Assembly (NCBI GenBank): GCA_038210495.1 | Contig: JBBQWR010000009.1 | Coordinates: forward strand, 58,962 to 122,961 | Origin: JBBQWR01 sp038210495 | GTDB taxonomy: Bacteria > Planctomycetota > Planctomycetia > Pirellulales > DATAWG01 | DNA length: 64,000 nt | Direction of reading: 5' to 3' | Part shown: positions 25,084-34,280 of the stretch, piece after piece | Position numbering within the stretch: the stretch's first letter is position 1 | Layout: each line of letters opens with the position of its first letter | Made by a program: the position numbers and the translations under genes | The notes under the pieces: generated by a model | The model's database searches: none | What the model saw: the letters and a program-made list of their open reading frames with translations, nothing else | Told to the model about the DNA's origin: nothing

Positions 25084-26862
25084 TTAGGCGGCCAGTTCGG
25101 ATGGCGCCACAGGGGCATCGCTTGCCGTACCCTGAGCTTCGGCCGAAGCCGAAGCCGCTTGCCCGTTGCCGGCCGGAGTCGGCAGATCGTCGCTCGTGTC
25201 GGTCTGGCGCCAGCCGTCCGAAACGAAGATCGAGTCAATGGCCGAGTGCGAATCGCCGATCGGAGCGTCGCTCAACCAGTCGCCGCTCGTCGACGTTGAG
25301 GCGGCCTGCGGCTCGGCGTTGTCGGACGAAACATCGGCGGCGGCGCGATCGGCCATCGAGCCCCCAGTGGAAGAATCGCTCGAATCCGATGCGTCGGCCG
25401 AGGTGATTCGACCGGCGTCGAAATCGGAACTACCAAGCTGGCTGAAGTAGATGTCACTGGTCGCGCCAGTCGTCCGGTGCTCGACCGGCGAGTTGGCGAA
25501 GGCCAGCACGGAACTCGACGTGCTCGTCGGCGCGGAGAAGGCGACGGTCGTCGCTCGATAACCGCTGGAATCGCTGGCAGTCGTCGAATTGAACGAGTCG
25601 CCCAGCGGCGCATCGCCGGTCGCGCCGATCGCATGTTTGCCGGCGGTGGTCGTCCCGACCGGAGCCACGGCCCCGTTGGCGGCGGCCAGATTCGTCGTCG
25701 CGCCGTAGTTGATCAAGTCGCGAACGACCAAGTTGGCGATCGGCGAACCACGGCCGGTCACCGCGTCGTATCCGATGCCGGCGGAATAGCCATTGTTGCC
25801 GATCGTCACGTCGTGGAAGTCGGCGCTGGACAGAGAGTAGAGAGCCTGGAGCGTATTGCCCAGGGCGCCTCGTCCGGCCGCCGCTCGGCCTTGGTTGGCC
25901 AGCGCGACCAGCGCGGCCCACTGGGGGGCGCCGGCGCTGGTGCCCCCCACGGCGTACCACGAACCGGCGTCGTACACATAGAAGCCGCTCGAGGGGTCGG
26001 CGTTGTAAGCCACGTCCGGGTTGGAGCGCCGGCCCGTGTTCTGGAACCCGCGCTGGAACGACGGCTCCGACAAGAAGGGACTGTATCCACCGCCGCTACC
26101 ACCCCAACCCTTTTCGCCGGCGTAACCATTGGACGAATTGAGACTGAGCGTCGTGCCGCCGACGGCCACGACGTTGGACGAGATCGACGGCCAGCTCGCC
26201 GGCGCGCCGCTGTCGCCGGAGGAGGCGACAAACGTCACGCCAGCATGGCCGGCCGGAGTGGTAAAGTACGAATCGAACATGCCTTCGCTGTTGAACTCGC
26301 CCGCGCCCCAGCTCATCGACACCACGCTGACCCCGGCTTGCCGCCGGGCGTAGTCGACGGCGCCGAGCAAGTCATAGAGGCTCGACGAATTGGCTTCGAC
26401 CAACAGGATGTTGGCGCCGGGAGCGATCGCGTGGGCCCATTCCACGTCGAGCGCGATCTCCATCGCCCAGCCCGCGTCGGCGCGGGGTCCGACGCCGTTC
26501 TTGGTTTGCTTGTACACGGTCAGCTTCGGATCGTTGAGACCGAACTGCGTGTCGAACTTGTGCAGATCGGCGGCGATCGTCGGTGCGTTGTAAGCATCGA
26601 CGATGGCGATCGTTTGACCGGCGCCGGTGAGGCTGAGCGAATTGAAGCCATAGGCTTGGCGAATCTGAGCCGGCGAATAGATGTGAACGGCCGAGCCACT
26701 CCCCGCCAACGGAATGACATTCGGCGTGGCCATCAGGCCCAGCAGCGAATTGGCCGTCATCATCGTGCGGGGCTCGAGAGCTTCGGCTCGCAGCTTGGTC
26801 AACTTGCGCTTCTTGGCGTTGGCGGAGGACTTCGTGGCGACGGTCCGGCGAAATGCGCGCAT
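25084..26862 (-). CDS. Sedolisin-like (S53) serine-carboxyl protease with LEPR-type export motif
   Basis: This 592-residue protein has the family triad visible: E135 and D139 in MEIALD, the oxyanion Asp217 in SSGDSG, and Ser309 in GGTSAGAP; the calcium-site region GYDAVTGRGSP follows. Sedolisins are exported endopeptidases active at low pH. The basic N-terminus followed by EALEPRTMMTA (residues 28-38) is the LEPR motif common at the start of planctomycete surface proteins. The usual long propeptide is absent: the protease domain starts at about residue 60. The last about 190 residues are Ser/Thr/Ala/Asp-rich low complexity. ATG 26862 has GGGAG nine bases upstream. Confidence 0.88.
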   Translation of the reverse strand: MRAFRRTVATKSSANAKKRKLTKLRAEALEPRTMMTANSLLGLMATPNVIPLAGSGSAVHIYSPAQIRQAYGFNSLSLTGAGQTIAIVDAYNAPTIAADLHKFDTQFGLNDPKLTVYKQTKNGVGPRADAGWAMEIALDVEWAHAIAPGANILLVEANSSSLYDLLGAVDYARRQAGVSVVSMSWGAGEFNSEGMFDSYFTTPAGHAGVTFVASSGDSGAPASWPSISSNVVAVGGTTLSLNSSNGYAGEKGWGGSGGGYSPFLSEPSFQRGFQNTGRRSNPDVAYNADPSSGFYVYDAGSWYAVGGTSAGAPQWAALVALANQGRAAAGRGALGNTLQALYSLSSADFHDVTIGNNGYSAGIGYDAVTGRGSPIANLVVRDLINYGATTNLAAANGAVAPVGTTTAGKHAIGATGDAPLGDSFNSTTASDSSGYRATTVAFSAPTSTSSSVLAFANSPVEHRTTGATSDIYFSQLGSSDFDAGRITSADASDSSDSSTGGSMADRAAADVSSDNAEPQAASTSTSGDWLSDAPIGDSHSAIDSIFVSDGWRQTDTSDDLPTPAGNGQAASASAEAQGTASDAPVAPSELAA

Positions 26863-27237
26863 AGTGGTAGACTCCCAGTTGGTGTTCGCGAAAAGGCCGA
26901 CGAATGTCCGAACGACACGTCGGGATGCGTAAGAAACCAGCAGGCCGTCATCCCTTGCCGAATGGCAATTTGTCGATGGATGGGGCCGCAACTGAAACTT
27001 ATGTCAATTCCTTCCGGGGGCAAATCGACATGAGCGAATCCTTGAAGAATTGGCCGAAAAACGGCGATTCAAGTGGCTTCGGCCGGGCTGTGCGGACGGC
27101 GCGCGGCACGCGAGGCCAGGGATGTTGCCAGAATGCAACGCGGACGCAAGAAGGCACCGTGGCCCCGCGCCCGTCAAGATCGAACGAGACGTCGCCGAGA
27201 TCGTGCGACAGAGCGACGCGGCAAGCGCGCAGCGTGG
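26863..27237. other. 375 bp gap between two minus-strand genes
   Basis: It should hold the sedolisin gene promoter. I see no repeat from the families listed elsewhere, no RNA gene and no credible small protein; a TTGACA box (minus strand, about 27003) lacks a convincing -10 partner. Confidence 0.4.
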
Positions 27238-28734
27238 CTAAGCGGCGATCGATTCGCGACCGGGCGCCCCGCTCCCAATCGGATCCAGCACCGCTTGCGA
27301 CGGGAGCGAAACTTCGTCGCGCCAACCGTTTTTGAGGTAGGTCGCCAGCAACAACCCCGGCGTCAAAATCAGCGTTTGCCAAATCGGAAAGGTATAACGG
27401 AACTCATAGTGAATCACGGACGATGCGGCGACGATCAGCAGCAGGTAGACATAGATCGGCTCGGGAATGTATCGCTGTCGCCACCATCGCGCGGCGACCA
27501 ACGCCGCCAGCCCGCCATAAAACGCAAGGCACCATCCCGACACGAGGCTCAACTCGGCGTGCGGCCAACGATTGGTTCCCAACCAGAGCACGGGGAGTCT
27601 CGAGGCTTTGAACGACAGCGCATCGCGGGGTCGTTCGATCATCCCTTCGATGAGCGTGCAGAGCGAGAACAGTTGAGGCCGGGGCCTTCCCGCCGAATAG
27701 TAGGCCTCGACACGGTGGGCGCCCTCGGGATTTAGATATTCGCCCAGCCCTATGCCCGAAGTCTCATACCAGTCGAAGGCATCGTGTTTGAGCCACAGCC
27801 CGTAGCGCCAGACGCTCCCTTCGCTGCTCCCGCAAACGAGTGCCGCGCCAATTCGCTGTTTGTTCCACATCCGTACCGGCTGGCGTACGGCCGTCGCGCC
27901 CGCGATTAAGACGGCGCCGATCGAGATCGCGAGCAACACCCTTTTCCGATCCGCGACAATGGCGCGACCCACAACGAAGAGGGCAAGAAATGTCGCGAAC
28001 GTAGCGCCGGAATCTCGGATTAACGAATGCACGCCGATCAACGCGCCTGCTATTGCAAACCAACCGACGCAATTCCAAGAAAGCGATCTCCATCCATGGC
28101 TGATCGGAGACGATCGGTAGGCCAAGAAGCCTTTCGCTAGCGCAAAGCCCATGAGCGACACCGGCACGATCGAGACGATCTCCGACGAGGTAAGGTTGAC
28201 GCCATAGAACCATTGTTGCAACGGAGGACAGCAACCGGAGAACAATGCCGTCAGCGCCAGCGGCCAAACACCGCGTGTATAAAGACCGATCGTCGCGATG
28301 GCCACGACGCCGGCAATCAATTGACAAAAGACCGCGAACCAAAAAAAGGTATTCATTCTGTCGCCGCCGACTATTGAGAGCCAACTCCCCAATGCGACGG
28401 GCGCGCCAGGGCCCCAGTACGCGAACGGCTCGATGCGGGGTGGATCGGAATTTGGAACTCGAACGGTTACGCCTTGGCCGGCGGAAAATTGTTGAGCGAC
28501 GCGAAGATAGGCCGACGAATCGGCGCCCATCGTGGCGTTAGCCCACTCATCCAGCGACAAATCAAGCGTTAATGGTTTGGCGCTCGCCAGGGGGGAGTTC
28601 GTCGCGTAGCAATTCCAATAAAATCGGGCCGTCGCCAAGTGCGAGATGAGCAGAAGGGCGACGACAAACAGCCATCGGCACCAGGTTCGGACCCACGGCG
28701 AACAATTGTGGTCTAAGCCGGAGAAAGTCGGCAT
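27238..28734 (-). CDS. Polytopic membrane protein, GT-C glycosyltransferase-like
   Basis: This 498-residue protein has about ten membrane segments, a large first outer loop (between residues 45 and 100, containing DEWANATMGADSSAYLRVA) and a C-terminal soluble part. The layout, with an acidic motif in the first loop, fits the GT-C/ArnT-PMT type of polyprenyl-phosphate-sugar transferases, but no diagnostic motif is certain. Its place downstream of transketolase, GT2, GNAT and aminotransferase genes supports a role in adding a sugar to a surface glycan or lipid. Confidence 0.6.
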   Translation of the reverse strand: MPTFSGLDHNCSPWVRTWCRWLFVVALLLISHLATARFYWNCYATNSPLASAKPLTLDLSLDEWANATMGADSSAYLRVAQQFSAGQGVTVRVPNSDPPRIEPFAYWGPGAPVALGSWLSIVGGDRMNTFFWFAVFCQLIAGVVAIATIGLYTRGVWPLALTALFSGCCPPLQQWFYGVNLTSSEIVSIVPVSLMGFALAKGFLAYRSSPISHGWRSLSWNCVGWFAIAGALIGVHSLIRDSGATFATFLALFVVGRAIVADRKRVLLAISIGAVLIAGATAVRQPVRMWNKQRIGAALVCGSSEGSVWRYGLWLKHDAFDWYETSGIGLGEYLNPEGAHRVEAYYSAGRPRPQLFSLCTLIEGMIERPRDALSFKASRLPVLWLGTNRWPHAELSLVSGWCLAFYGGLAALVAARWWRQRYIPEPIYVYLLLIVAASSVIHYEFRYTFPIWQTLILTPGLLLATYLKNGWRDEVSLPSQAVLDPIGSGAPGRESIAA

Positions 28735-28848
28735 GGCTGTTTTACGCCCGATGATTGAAAGATGGACGTTGGACGTCGCGTTTCGATGAGCCTCGAATAA
28801 ACCCGCCGGTCAGACCGAAACAAAGGGGATCTTCCCTCGCGAGCTCAA

Positions 28849-29808
28849 TCAGGCCACGAGCCGCAACGGCGGCTCGACTTGTTTGGATCGCTCCGCGGAT
28901 CGATCGTTCACGAACTGCTCGACCTGCCGGCGGACGGACGATTCGTCGAGACCGTGTTCTCGCATCAAGTAGGAATAGCTGCCGCAATATTGCGAGAAGC
29001 GATCTCGAACGCCGACACGGCAAATCCAAGTCGGCGCCTCGGCCGAGGCAATCTCCGCCACCGCCGAACCCAGGCCCCCGTAAATCGAGTGCTCCTCTAG
29101 CACGACGACCGTGGCATGCTCGCGGCAAATCTTGGCCACCTGCTCCCCATCCAACGGCTTGATGCTTGGAGCGCTCCAGACGGCGCAATCTGGCCAATGG
29201 GCAGCGACAGCGACGGCCGTGTGGGTCATCGCGCCGGTGGCGATGAAGGCTAACGGTCCCCGGCCTGAGCGGATCGAGCAAAGCTGTCCCCAAGAAAACA
29301 GCGGAGGTTCGGCGTGAACGCTGCCCAAATCGGATTTGCCCATGCGCAAATACACGGGGCGGGCGCCGGCCAGAGCAAGTTGCATCGCGGTGTGCATTTC
29401 GTGCGCGTCGGCCGGCGAAAGAATGCCGATCTCGGGAAGAGCCCGCAGGGCGGCGATGTCTTCGGTGCATTGGTGGCTGCTGCCGAGTTGACCGTAGACA
29501 ACGCCGGCGCCGTCGCCAATGAAAATCACCGGCAGCTTCTCGTAACAGACGTCGATTTTGATTTGCTCGAGCACGCGCATCGGCACGAAGGCGCTGAGGC
29601 CATAAACCACCGGTCGGAAACCGGCCTTCGCCAACCCCGCCGCGACGCCGACCATGTTCTGCTCGGCCACCCCCGCGTTGATGTATTGCCGAGGGCAAAT
29701 TCGGCGAAACTCGTCGAACAGCGCATACCCATGATCGCCGGTCAGGAGCAACACCCGCGAATCTTCGACCGCGGCTTGCACGAGACTGGCGCCGAATTCA
29801 TTCCGCAT
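28849..29808 (-). CDS. Transketolase, C-terminal subunit
   Basis: This 319-residue protein covers the pyrimidine-binding and C-terminal domains of transketolase. It shows RQYINAGVAEQNMVGVAAGL with the catalytic Glu, SSHQCTEDIAALRALPEIGI and a C-terminal Rossmann-like part (VVVLEEHSIYGGLGSAVAEI). It pairs with the N-terminal subunit gene at 29944-30780. Split transketolases are usual in archaea and some bacteria and also occur in sugar-biosynthesis clusters, where they transfer two-carbon units. Here the genomic neighbours are sugar enzymes, so a specialised role is likelier than the pentose phosphate pathway. Confidence 0.88.
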   Translation of the reverse strand: MRNEFGASLVQAAVEDSRVLLLTGDHGYALFDEFRRICPRQYINAGVAEQNMVGVAAGLAKAGFRPVVYGLSAFVPMRVLEQIKIDVCYEKLPVIFIGDGAGVVYGQLGSSHQCTEDIAALRALPEIGILSPADAHEMHTAMQLALAGARPVYLRMGKSDLGSVHAEPPLFSWGQLCSIRSGRGPLAFIATGAMTHTAVAVAAHWPDCAVWSAPSIKPLDGEQVAKICREHATVVVLEEHSIYGGLGSAVAEIASAEAPTWICRVGVRDRFSQYCGSYSYLMREHGLDESSVRRQVEQFVNDRSAERSKQVEPPLRLVA

Positions 29809-29845
29809 GACGTTAACCGGCCGATTAAAAGATGGATTGAAAAAG

Positions 29846-29941
29846 GGGTCAGAACTATTTCACCGATTAGTTTCAGTCCCTGGGTGGCTGGCGCGATGCC
29901 GGTTTGAAATACGCGCGGAAAATAGGCCTGACCCGTTGTTT
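29846..29941. repeat. Inverted repeat AAAAGGGGTCAG..CTATTT between the transketolase subunit genes
   Basis: Left arm GAAAAAGGGGTCAGAACTAT, right arm complement AACAACGGGTCAGGCCTATT, about 50 bp apart. The GGGGTCAG-N2-CTATTT pattern is like the REP sequences mobilised by RAYT-type transposases in other bacteria; no such transposase gene is in the window. Confidence 0.7.
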
Positions 29942-29943
29942 AT

Positions 29944-30780
29944 CTAGACGAGCTCCGCCGCGGCGGCGGCATACGTCGCCGCGTCGAGCCGCGTATAGTG
30001 CCAGCGATTATCGTGCTCCATGAACGAGACGCCCTTGCCTTTGACGGTCTTCGCCACAATGGCCTTCGGACACCTTTGGGGGCTGGCGAGCAACTCATCG
30101 AGCGTGCGGCTCAATGCGTCTTCGTCGTGGCCGTCGACGTCGCGCGTCTCGAAGCCGAATGCGACGAGCTTGGTCGAAATGGCGCCTAAGTCCATCACGT
30201 CGACGGTCGTGCCCATCGCTTGAAATCCATTCGCGTCGACGATCGCGATTAGGTTGTCGAGTCGAGCGTGGGCCGCGAACAGCAAGGCTTCCCAAATCGA
30301 GCCTTCGTTAGCTTCGCCATCGCCGACGATCGCGAACACTCGTTGGCCGCTGGCCTGGCGCTGGGCGGCCAGCGCTAAACCGACGCCGACCGATAGCCCA
30401 TGCCCCAGCGATCCGGACGAAACCTCGAGCCCCGGCACATGAGCGTCGGACAGCCCCTTGAGCTTCGTTCCATCCTTGAAATAGTCGCGCAGCTCATCGT
30501 CGGCGATCCAACCCAACTCATGCAAACAGGCATATTGGGCCATCACGCCATGCCCCTTGCTGAGCACCAGATAATCGCGGTCCTTTGCCCGGGGATCGCG
30601 CGGATCGACGCGCAAATACGACCGATACAGCACGGCGAGAATCTCGACGATCGAAAAGGCGCACGCAATGTGAACCGTCGATCCGGCGAACGCCATGTCC
30701 AGAATCGATTTGCGCAGGTTCGCCGGATTGAAGGCCATGCCGGCTGGAGAAAGCGAATTCGATTTGACGAGCGCGGTCAT
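29944..30780 (-). CDS. Transketolase, N-terminal (thiamine diphosphate-binding) subunit
   Basis: This 278-residue protein has the thiamine-diphosphate motif GDGEANEGSIWEALLFAA ending in VDANG, and the upstream substrate/cofactor His region LSKGHGVMAQYACLHELGWI. It makes one enzyme with the C-terminal subunit encoded 135 bp downstream; the spacer holds a RAYT-like inverted repeat, so the pair is separated by inserted DNA. The GT2 gene lies 3 bp upstream on the same strand, so they are likely co-transcribed. Confidence 0.9.
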   Translation of the reverse strand: MTALVKSNSLSPAGMAFNPANLRKSILDMAFAGSTVHIACAFSIVEILAVLYRSYLRVDPRDPRAKDRDYLVLSKGHGVMAQYACLHELGWIADDELRDYFKDGTKLKGLSDAHVPGLEVSSGSLGHGLSVGVGLALAAQRQASGQRVFAIVGDGEANEGSIWEALLFAAHARLDNLIAIVDANGFQAMGTTVDVMDLGAISTKLVAFGFETRDVDGHDEDALSRTLDELLASPQRCPKAIVAKTVKGKGVSFMEHDNRWHYTRLDAATYAAAAAELV

Positions 30781-30783
30781 GTC

Positions 30784-31860
30784 TTAAAACCGTTCGGCGG
30801 CTGAGAGCGATCGCCGCGCCATCGCGGGGGAAAAGTGTGGCGCCGCGACTGCGCAAGGATTGGGAGTCGCGCCGGTCGCATCGTCGGGCATATTGATGGT
30901 TCGTTCGACGATGAACAACGGCCGGTGCTTGGCTTCGATGTAAATTCGGCCGATGTACTCGCCGAGCGTGCCGAAGCCGATGAGCATCACGCCCAGGTTC
31001 GCCAGCAGAAGCACGTAGATCGTCGTCAGACCGGGCATTGCCACGCCGACAAAGTAGCTGGCCACATAGACCAGCAGCAATAGGACGGTCGAGGCCAGTG
31101 TCGCAAACCCGCAGAGCGAGAATAGTTGCAACGGCTTGATCGAGAAGCAGGTGATCGCGTTGGCGGCGAGATTCAGCAGATAGAAAAACGGCGCCTTGCT
31201 CTTGCCGGCCGTACGAGGGCGCCGATCGAACACGATCGGGCATTGACGAAATCCGATCCAATGCGAGAACCCACGAATGTATCGATTCCGTTCGCCGAGC
31301 TGATTCAGCGCGTCGATCGCCCGACGCGACAACAGCCGAAAGTCCGTCGCGTTGTTGGGAATGTCGATATCCGAGAGATAGTTGACCACTCGATAGAGCG
31401 TGCGCGCCGACCAAGCCTTCCAGAGCGGATCGCCGTGACGATGGCGGATCACGCCGTAGACGACTTCGTAGCCTTCCTCCCATTTGCGGAGAAAATCGGC
31501 GATCATCGCGGGTGGGTCTTGGAGATCGCCGAACAGCACGATCGCGGCGTCTCCCCGGGCGAACCGATAGCCGGCCGCCAACGAAGCTTCAACGGTGAAG
31601 TTGCGACTGAATTTCACGTACCGCCAGCGATTGTCGCGGGCACACAGTTCGGCCGCCAACAGCCCCGTGCGATCGACGCTGTCGTTGTCGATCAAGATCA
31701 CCTCGTAGTCGTAGTCCAAGCCGGCCATGACCGCGGTGACCTCGTCATAAGCGCGAGGCAGATTTTCTTCCTCGTTGCGGACCGGCACGATAATGCTGAG
31801 CAACTTCCGGCGACCGCCGGAATGGTCTGGTTGGTTCGTCATTGAGGTAACGACCGTCAT
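30784..31860 (-). CDS. GT2 glycosyltransferase, DPM1/ArnC-like, with two C-terminal membrane segments
   Basis: This 358-residue protein has the GT-A start LSIIVPVRNEEENLPRAYDE, the metal motif in GDLQDPP, and TDFRLLSRRAIDAL, then two membrane segments (STVLLLLVYVASYFVGVAMP; TTIYVLLLANLGVMLIGFGT) and the tail EYIGRIYIEAKHRPLF. Such enzymes load a sugar from a nucleotide onto polyprenyl phosphate (ArnC, GtrB, DPM1). ATG at 31860 is the first plausible start; 31842 is an alternative. The open frame extends upstream over the GNAT gene, but only as an antiphase reading. Confidence 0.87.
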   Translation of the reverse strand: MTVVTSMTNQPDHSGGRRKLLSIIVPVRNEEENLPRAYDEVTAVMAGLDYDYEVILIDNDSVDRTGLLAAELCARDNRWRYVKFSRNFTVEASLAAGYRFARGDAAIVLFGDLQDPPAMIADFLRKWEEGYEVVYGVIRHRHGDPLWKAWSARTLYRVVNYLSDIDIPNNATDFRLLSRRAIDALNQLGERNRYIRGFSHWIGFRQCPIVFDRRPRTAGKSKAPFFYLLNLAANAITCFSIKPLQLFSLCGFATLASTVLLLLVYVASYFVGVAMPGLTTIYVLLLANLGVMLIGFGTLGEYIGRIYIEAKHRPLFIVERTINMPDDATGATPNPCAVAAPHFSPAMARRSLSAAERF

Positions 31861-31929
31861 CTTAAAACTCTGCCGCGTGCTACTGGCTCGGCCAGTGTTT
31901 CCGTAACGTTTAATCGACGTCCGACCGCA

Positions 31930-31949
31930 AACTCCCGTCTCCCGACTTG
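31930..31949 (+). repeat. Leader-family repeat at the 3' side of the GNAT gene
   Basis: AACTCCCGTCTCCCGACTTG on the plus strand, 10 bp beyond the GNAT stop. Unlike the others it is not oriented towards a start codon. Confidence 0.65.
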
Positions 31950-31958
31950 CCCCTCGTC

Positions 31959-32669
31959 CTACGCGGCCAGTTCGTCGCCGGATTCGGCTTGCCACGCGGC
32001 CCGCGGCAGGTGCATCGTCACGAAATAGCGATCCACCGACTTGCGATAATCGCCGTCGACCTCGGCCCACCGCACGACGTCTCCTTGTTGCACGCGGCAG
32101 AGCGGCATCCGCATCGTTTCGCGAAAGCCGCAGTGCTCGTAGAGCTGGATCGCCCGTGGATTGTCGGAGAACACGCGGAGGAACACGTCGTGCATTTCGA
32201 GCGTCGTGAAGACCCAGCTCAAAATGGCCTGCACGCTCGAGTACATCGCCCCTCGCATGACGCGCGACACGCCCCGGACCACATTGTCGAGCTCGAGATT
32301 TTGCTCTTCGAAATCGATGCGGAAAATCCCGGCGTGACCGATCTTTTTGCCCTCGGGACTTTTGACCCAAAACAACAGTCGATCGGGCGTCTCCAGCACT
32401 TGCTCGATCAGCCAGCGGCGGGTGCCATCGAGCGAAACGGGAAAGATCGCCGGAAACGAATTCTGCGATGCCTGTCGCCAATCGGCCAGCAACTGAATCG
32501 AGTCGGGTGTGTCCACGTCGGCCCATGTGACCGGATCGAGGTTGGTCATGCACTCGTCGCGATCGAAGATCGCGAACCAATTGCCTGCCCGGGGCGAAGC
32601 GATCTTGAGATTCCGAATCGTCGACAGCACCCGCTCTCGATAGGTCCCATCCATCTGCGTATCCCTCAT
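31959..32669 (-). CDS. GNAT family N-acetyltransferase
   Basis: This 236-residue protein has a GNAT fold: beta strand GHAGIFRIDFEEQNLELDNV, the helix region GAMYSSVQAILSWVFTTL, and the typical end LRVFSDNPRAIQLYEHCGFR. Its place next to the DegT aminotransferase gene suggests acetylation of an amino sugar made by that enzyme, as in UDP-4-amino-sugar pathways. The N-terminal about 50 residues lie before the GNAT core. ATG 32669 is the furthest plausible start; MDGTYRERV (32654) is an alternative. Confidence 0.8.
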   Translation of the reverse strand: MRDTQMDGTYRERVLSTIRNLKIASPRAGNWFAIFDRDECMTNLDPVTWADVDTPDSIQLLADWRQASQNSFPAIFPVSLDGTRRWLIEQVLETPDRLLFWVKSPEGKKIGHAGIFRIDFEEQNLELDNVVRGVSRVMRGAMYSSVQAILSWVFTTLEMHDVFLRVFSDNPRAIQLYEHCGFRETMRMPLCRVQQGDVVRWAEVDGDYRKSVDRYFVTMHLPRAAWQAESGDELAA

Positions 32670-32676
32670 GCTTTCC

Positions 32677-32840
32677 GTAGGTCAGGCATCCTGCCTGACG
32701 GTGATCGGCGACAATTGTCGATCGAATTATCCGGCTAGCGATGCGTCAATGCTGATTTGGTTGTGTGTGTGCCACTGGCTCTGCGAGTGCGGGGCGCTGC
32801 TGGAGCCCAGGCACATGTCAGGCAAGATGCCTGACCTACA
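32677..32840. repeat. Inverted pair GTAGGTCAGGCATCC...GGATGCCTGACCTAC type, copy A
   Basis: Ends GTAGGTCAGGCATCCTGCCT (32677) and AGGCAAGATGCCTGACCTAC (32820-32839). The spacer holds a CACTGGCTCTGCGAGTG unit; a similar GCTACTGGCTCGGCCAGTG lies at about 31875. It fills the gap between the GNAT and aminotransferase genes. Confidence 0.8.
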
Positions 32841-33977
32841 TTAGGCCACTTTTCGCCGCGATCCATCCGTCACGCCGAGCACTTCCAAGAGACTCGCGCA
32901 AACTCGATCGACGTCGGCTTCCGTCAGGTTATGACCGCTCGGCAAATTGATCGCGCGGTTCGACAACTTATACGCCACCGGATTCGCGTCCCGCCGGTTT
33001 TCGAACATCGGGAAACTACTGATGGGCAAGAAGAACGGTCGCGAGTCGATATCCCGTTGCTTGAGGCCGGCCATGACTTGATCGCGGCCGAGCGAAAACT
33101 CGTCTCCGAGTACGATCGACGACATCCAGTAAATATTGCGAGCCCAGGGCCGCTCGACGTTCAGGGTCAGTCCCGGCACGCCGGCGAGCCGGTCGCGATA
33201 CCACTGGAAGTTCAGCCGCCGCTTGGCGACCAGTTCTTCGATCCGCTCAAGCTGGCCCAACCCCAGCGCCGCCTGGAGGTTGGACATCTTGTACTTGTAG
33301 CCGATCGCCGTGTTGACAAATGCCGTGTGCGGATCGCGGCCGTGGTCGTTCATGTATCGAGCTCGCTCGAGCAGCGCCGGATCGCTGGTCACGAGCATGC
33401 CCCCTTCGCCACAGGTCATGATCTTGGCGCCCTGGAAGCTGAAGGCCGCGATATGGCCGATGCCGCCGACTTTGCGCCCCTCGACCTCGGCGCCCAGCGC
33501 CGGCGCCGCGTCTTCGAGAATTTTCAGGCCATGCTCTTCGGCTAAGGCCACGATCGCCCGCATGTCGGTCGGATGGCCGTACAGATGCACGGGCATAATC
33601 ACTTTGGTATTGGGCGCGATCGCCCGCCGGGCACTTTCAGGGTCCATGCACCAGGTTTCGGCGTCGACATCGACGAACACCGGTTTGGCGCCCGTGTAGG
33701 AGACGGCGCTGGCGGTGGCGATCCAGGTCACCTCGGGCACGAGCACTTCGTCCCCCGGACCGACGCCCAGCGCTAACAGCGCCAAGTGCAGCGCGCCTGT
33801 GCAACTCGACGTCGCCATGGCGAACTTCGTCCCGACGTAGTCGGCGAACGACTGCTCGAACCGCGTCAGATAGCCGGACCAATTTTCGTTCCAGCCGTTT
33901 TTGACGGCGTCCAGAACGTAGTCGATCTCCAACTGAGAAATCGTCGGCCCGGCGGTGAGAATTTTTTTCTGCTTCAC
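32841..33977 (-). CDS. DegT/DnrJ/EryC1 (ArnB-type) PLP-dependent sugar aminotransferase
   Basis: This 378-residue protein has the PLP lysine at residue 185 in AAFSFQGAKIMTCGEGG, the aspartate region KILEDAAPALGAEVEGRKVG, and SSCTGALHLALLALGVGPGD. These enzymes convert a nucleotide-linked keto sugar to an amino sugar. The GTG at 33977 is chosen because a perfect AGGAGG lies six bases upstream; in-frame sequence to a TTG at 34037 has no such site. It is the first gene of the minus-strand sugar cluster and diverges from a second GT2 gene. Confidence 0.9.
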   Translation of the reverse strand: MKQKKILTAGPTISQLEIDYVLDAVKNGWNENWSGYLTRFEQSFADYVGTKFAMATSSCTGALHLALLALGVGPGDEVLVPEVTWIATASAVSYTGAKPVFVDVDAETWCMDPESARRAIAPNTKVIMPVHLYGHPTDMRAIVALAEEHGLKILEDAAPALGAEVEGRKVGGIGHIAAFSFQGAKIMTCGEGGMLVTSDPALLERARYMNDHGRDPHTAFVNTAIGYKYKMSNLQAALGLGQLERIEELVAKRRLNFQWYRDRLAGVPGLTLNVERPWARNIYWMSSIVLGDEFSLGRDQVMAGLKQRDIDSRPFFLPISSFPMFENRRDANPVAYKLSNRAINLPSGHNLTEADVDRVCASLLEVLGVTDGSRRKVA

Positions 33978-34280
33978 ATAGCCCTCCTTGGCTGCGCTGA
34001 CGGCATTCGCAAATTGTGCGCGGGCCGGTTTTCCCAAACTTACCGGATCGAGTCAATGGCGATCGGGACAACGGGGCGTTTCGGCGTTTGAGGCATTCCC
34101 GCCGTTAGCGGTCGTCAGTTGCGATTGTCGCTCCCTCGAACTCTCGATAGAATTCTGGCCGGAAATTACGCATTCTTCCCGGGGTTCGACTTTGGCCGCT
34201 TGCAGAAAGCCGCCGGCCGACGATCTTGGAGTTCGATGCAATCGGGCCGCCGAATCAAGGATGACGGAGAGGATTTGGGA

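Noticed and set aside
24777..25238. Minus-strand frame overlapping the sedolisin end and the His-rich gene start
   Set aside because: It runs through a strong terminator and reads as antiphase sequence of two better genes.
31861..32581. N-terminal extension of the GT2 protein over the GNAT gene
   Set aside because: The extension is an antiphase reading of the GNAT gene; glycosyltransferase homology begins only after 31860.
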